Positions 61,516-64,000 of a DNA stretch of 64,000 nucleotides are shown piece after piece; positions within the stretch are counted from its first letter, which is position 1; every line of letters begins with the position of its first letter. Position numbers and translations under genes: made by a program. The stretch lies in assembly GCA_001544655.2 (NCBI GenBank), contig FCOD02000002.1, forward strand, positions 310,001-374,000, given 5' to 3'. This DNA comes from Caballeronia turbans (GTDB lineage: Bacteria > Pseudomonadota > Gammaproteobacteria > Burkholderiales > Burkholderiaceae). The notes under the pieces were generated by a model. That model saw only the letters and a list, made by a program, of their open reading frames with translations. It had not been told where the DNA came from and searched no databases.

Positions 61516-61669
61516 CTGCCTACTCCTGGCGCCAGAGCCGGTTGCGATGATGTGGCTATCTTAAAACGAAGCGCGCGAATCGGCATCTTGCATGCCTGAT
61601 ATTGGATGCAATCCGTCCGCGCGTAGTCGAAGATTGCCGCGATCGCATCGATATGATCGCGATGAACAG

Positions 61670-61691
61670 AAAAAAGCCGCTCGAAAGCGGC
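61670..61691 (-). terminator. Intrinsic terminator of the dehydratase gene
   Basis: On the minus strand GCCGCT-TTCG-AGCGGC, a six-pair stem with a stable TTCG tetraloop, is followed by six T residues. It starts 17 bases past the stop at 61708. Confidence 0.85.
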
Positions 61692-61707
61692 CACTGGTCG
61701 ATCAGGT

Positions 61708-63465
61708 TTACCGGCGCGGGATCACGCCTCGCATCTGCGTCGCGCGCAGAAAATCGAAATCGACGCCCTTGTCTGCCTGCGTCACCGTGTCATAAAACAA
61801 CTTGCGATAACCACGATCCGCGCTCGGCACGCTGACGGGCGTTGCCTTCGCGCGTGCGGCGAGTTCTTCTTCGCTGATGAGCAGACTGATTTCACGCTTC
61901 GACACGCTCAGGCGAATGCGATCGCCGGTTCGAACGTGCGCGAGCGGGCCGCCGACTGCCGATTCCGGCGTCACATGCAAAACGATAGTGCCGAACGCCG
62001 TGCCGCTCATGCGTCCATCGGAGACGCGCACGATATCCTTCACGCCCTTCAACGCGAGCTTGCGCGGAATGGGGATGTAGCCGGCTTCCGGCATGCCCGG
62101 TGCGCCCTTGGGCCCGATGTTCTTGAGCACGAGGATATCGTCGGGTGTGACGTCGAGATCGTCGGAATCGATGCGTGCCGCGAGATCCGCGCCATGCTCG
62201 AACACGACCGCCCGGCCTTCGTGTTCCATCAACTTCGCGTTCGCCGCCGATTGCTTGATGATCGCGCCACCCGGTGCGAGATTGCCTTCCAGCACCGCGA
62301 TGCCGCCTTGCGGATAGATCGGTTTGTCGAAGGGACGCACGACGTCCTGCTCGAATGCCGGCCCTGCGGCTTCGATCTCTTCGCCGAGCGTGCGTCCGGT
62401 GACCGTCAATGTGTTCAGATGCAGGAGCGGCTTCAATTCGCGTAGCAGCGTGGCCATGCCGCCGGCCTTGTGAAAGTCCTCCATGTAATGCAATCCGGAA
62501 GGCTTCAGGTCGACTAGCACGGGCGTTTCGCGACCCATGCGATCGAGCGCCTTCAGATCGACGTCATAGCCCATGCGTCCGGCGATCGCGGTGAGATGCA
62601 CGATGCCGTTCGTCGAGCCGCCGATCGCGAGCAGCACGCGCATCGCGTTTTCGAATGCCTCGGCCGTGAGGACCTTGTCGATGGTGAGGTCATCGCGCGC
62701 CATCTGCACGGCTTGCGTGCCCGTGAGTTCGGCGATACGCATGCGATCCGACGTGACCGCGGGCGGCGATGCGCCGCCCGGCACCGTCATGCCGAGCGCT
62801 TCGGCGATGCATGCCATCGTGCTCGCCGTGCCCATCACGGAACAGGTGCCCACGCTCGCGACGAGCTGATTGTTCACGGCCGCGATTTCCGCTTCGTCGA
62901 TTTCCTCCGCGCGAAAACGCCCCCAATAGCGGCGGCAATCCGTGCATGCGCCGACGCGCTCACCGCGATGCGCGCCCGTGAGCATCGAGCCCGTGATGAG
63001 TTGAATCGCAGGAATGCCGGCCGATGCCGCGCCCATCAGTTGCGCGGGCACGGTCTTGTCGCATCCGCCGATCAGCACGACCGCGTCCATCGGCTGGGCC
63101 CGGATCATCTCTTCCGTGTCGATCGACATCAGGTTGCGAAGGTACATGCTCGTCGGCTGCGAGAACGATTCGGCGATCGAGATCGTCGGAAAGTCCATCG
63201 GCAAGCCGCCCGCCAGCATCACGCCGCGCTTCACCGCTTCGATCAGTTGCGGTGCATTGCCGTGACACGGGTTATACGCGCTGCCCGTATCGACAATGCC
63301 GATCACCGGGCGATCCAGGGCGCTGTCGGTATAACCCGCGCCCTTGATGAAGGCTTTGCGCAGGAACAGCGAGAAACCGTTGTCTCCATAGCTCGTGAGC
63401 GATTTGCGCAAGCCGCCCGGTTTCGCGGGCTCTTCGCCGGGCTTTTTCCTGAATGTGTCGGTCAT
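61708..63465 (-). CDS. IlvD/Edd-family sugar-acid dehydratase (L-arabinonate dehydratase-like)
   Basis: A 585-residue iron-sulfur dehydratase. The cluster cysteines are Cys67 (AYNPCHGN), Cys135 (GGCDKTVP) and Cys208 (GTCSVMGTAST), as in [2Fe-2S] members. A GACTDCRRYWGRFRAEEID segment is characteristic of aldonic-acid dehydratases (L-arabinonate, D-xylonate) rather than of the amino-acid enzyme IlvD. It converts an aldonic acid to a 2-keto-3-deoxy acid. No further sugar genes are beside it, so the exact substrate is inferred. Confidence 0.85.
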   Translation of the reverse strand: MTDTFRKKPGEEPAKPGGLRKSLTSYGDNGFSLFLRKAFIKGAGYTDSALDRPVIGIVDTGSAYNPCHGNAPQLIEAVKRGVMLAGGLPMDFPTISIAESFSQPTSMYLRNLMSIDTEEMIRAQPMDAVVLIGGCDKTVPAQLMGAASAGIPAIQLITGSMLTGAHRGERVGACTDCRRYWGRFRAEEIDEAEIAAVNNQLVASVGTCSVMGTASTMACIAEALGMTVPGGASPPAVTSDRMRIAELTGTQAVQMARDDLTIDKVLTAEAFENAMRVLLAIGGSTNGIVHLTAIAGRMGYDVDLKALDRMGRETPVLVDLKPSGLHYMEDFHKAGGMATLLRELKPLLHLNTLTVTGRTLGEEIEAAGPAFEQDVVRPFDKPIYPQGGIAVLEGNLAPGGAIIKQSAANAKLMEHEGRAVVFEHGADLAARIDSDDLDVTPDDILVLKNIGPKGAPGMPEAGYIPIPRKLALKGVKDIVRVSDGRMSGTAFGTIVLHVTPESAVGGPLAHVRTGDRIRLSVSKREISLLISEEELAARAKATPVSVPSADRGYRKLFYDTVTQADKGVDFDFLRATQMRGVIPRR

Positions 63466-63843
63466 GGTCGCACTACCGTTTGATGAGCGTTGAACGTCTG
63501 CGTGCCTCGATTATCGCGGCTTTGCCCAGGCTTTGTGCGCGCTTGGCGCGTGCTTCGAACCGAAGACGTTTTTGCTTTCGCAAGCGCCAGACGCAAATGG
63601 CCCCTCACGTTGTCACTTTCTTCGGACCGATTCGGCGGCGGCAAGAAACGCTTGCGCGAGGCGCAGTCGCGCGGACGAGCGTCCCTAAAGCAATCCGACG
63701 CAGCGTCTGCGCGCGCCATGCGGCAATGTCCGCTTTTCAGGGACAGTCCGCTCAATTCCTGCGATGCCCAGTGCACGGCTCTGTAGCGCGTCGCCTGAGG
63801 TCGATCAATCCGTGGCGGTCCTGCTGCGAAATCGCTCTGGAAA
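63466..63843. other. 378-base intergenic region
   Basis: Between the dehydratase and the siderophore-interacting gene. Open frames of about 100 codons on both strands have composition typical of GC-rich antisense and no recognisable domain. No repeat or RNA is evident; it should carry the dehydratase promoter. Confidence 0.4.
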
Positions 63844-64000
63844 TCAGCCGTCGATCGTCTCGTGCACGCCCTGTTCGCCGCGTTTCCAGTAAGCGGAAGC
63901 GCGAATGCGCTTCTTGTCGACGCCGCGTTCGTCGCATAGCAGCTTGCGGACCGCGCGCATCAGCGTGGCTTCTCCCGCGGCCCACACGTAGCCTTCGCCA
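63844..64000 (-). CDS. 3' end of a siderophore-interacting protein (partial)
   Basis: The last 51 residues of a minus-strand gene whose start lies beyond the window. GEGYVWAAGEATLMRAVR and RIRASAYWKRG are the C-terminal NAD-binding motifs of siderophore-interacting FAD reductases (ViuB/SIP family). These release iron from ferric siderophores in the cytoplasm. Confidence 0.85.
   Translation of the reverse strand, partial: GEGYVWAAGEATLMRAVRKLLCDERGVDKKRIRASAYWKRGEQGVHETIDG

Noticed and set aside
63490-63786. 98-codon + strand and 104-codon - strand frames near the dehydratase promoter
   Set aside because: Overlap each other, show no domain or ribosome-binding site.
1-64000. CRISPR arrays, tRNAs, rRNAs, IS elements and prophage genes
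   Set aside because: Looked for on both strands by eye; no repeat arrays, transposases, integrases or structural RNA were recognised. A covariance-model search could still find a small RNA.

Overview
The window is GC-rich and densely coded. It has an H-NS-type protein with a histone-like tail, a DUF3331 protein, and many regulators and oxidoreductases typical of Burkholderiaceae. The best fit is a chromosome-2-like or megaplasmid segment from a Caballeronia/Paraburkholderia species; this is inferred from gene families, not from a marker gene. I saw no rRNA, tRNA, CRISPR array, insertion sequence or prophage. About 50 protein genes can be supported.

Layout. 1-6.4 kb: a chromate-transporter-like 3' end, a quinone oxidoreductase divergent from a frameshifted LysR gene, and a three-gene molybdenum hydroxylase operon ([2Fe-2S] subunit, Tat-exported molybdopterin subunit, triheme cytochrome c). 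6.4-14.2 kb: small Burkholderia-type proteins, an H-NS homologue, an amidase/LLM flavoprotein pair, a DUF3311-symporter pair, a stand-alone MnmD domain and a YceH homologue. 14.6-25.4 kb: a large amidoligase locus with two circularly permuted ATP-grasp proteins, two alpha-E domains, two transglutaminase-fold proteins and a zinc peptidase. 25.5-39 kb: mixed metabolism and envelope genes (GT-like protein, aldo/keto reductase, PLD lipoprotein, TAXI protein, repeat-rich secreted protein, hydroxyacid dehydrogenase, TetR, NHL protein, membrane-anchored hydrolase, AlkA).

39.1-50.0 kb is a catabolic cluster: GntR regulator, serine/alanine-glyoxylate-type aminotransferase, FAH-family hydratase, FAD/Fe-S dehydrogenase, MFS carrier, enoyl-CoA hydratase, CoA transferase and a D-threonine-aldolase-like enzyme. 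Variants of one TTTTGCATGCAAAA palindrome precede three of its transcription units, which suggests a single GntR regulon of unknown substrate.

51.3-58.0 kb is a PQQ alcohol oxidation locus. It contains pqqA and pqqD without pqqB, pqqC or pqqE, a quinoprotein dehydrogenase carrying the Asp-Tyr-Asp lanthanide signature, and an unusual fusion of a periplasmic binding protein to cytochrome c. A sigma-54 activator of the AcoR type lies beside them. GG-N10-GC sigma-54 promoters precede pqqA, the dehydrogenase and a divergent 64-residue peptide with a consensus double-glycine leader. TGT-N11-ACA candidate activator sites lie upstream of the first two promoters. 58.1-64 kb: LysE exporter, diguanylate cyclase, a secreted protein, an IlvD/Edd sugar-acid dehydratase and the end of a siderophore-interacting protein.
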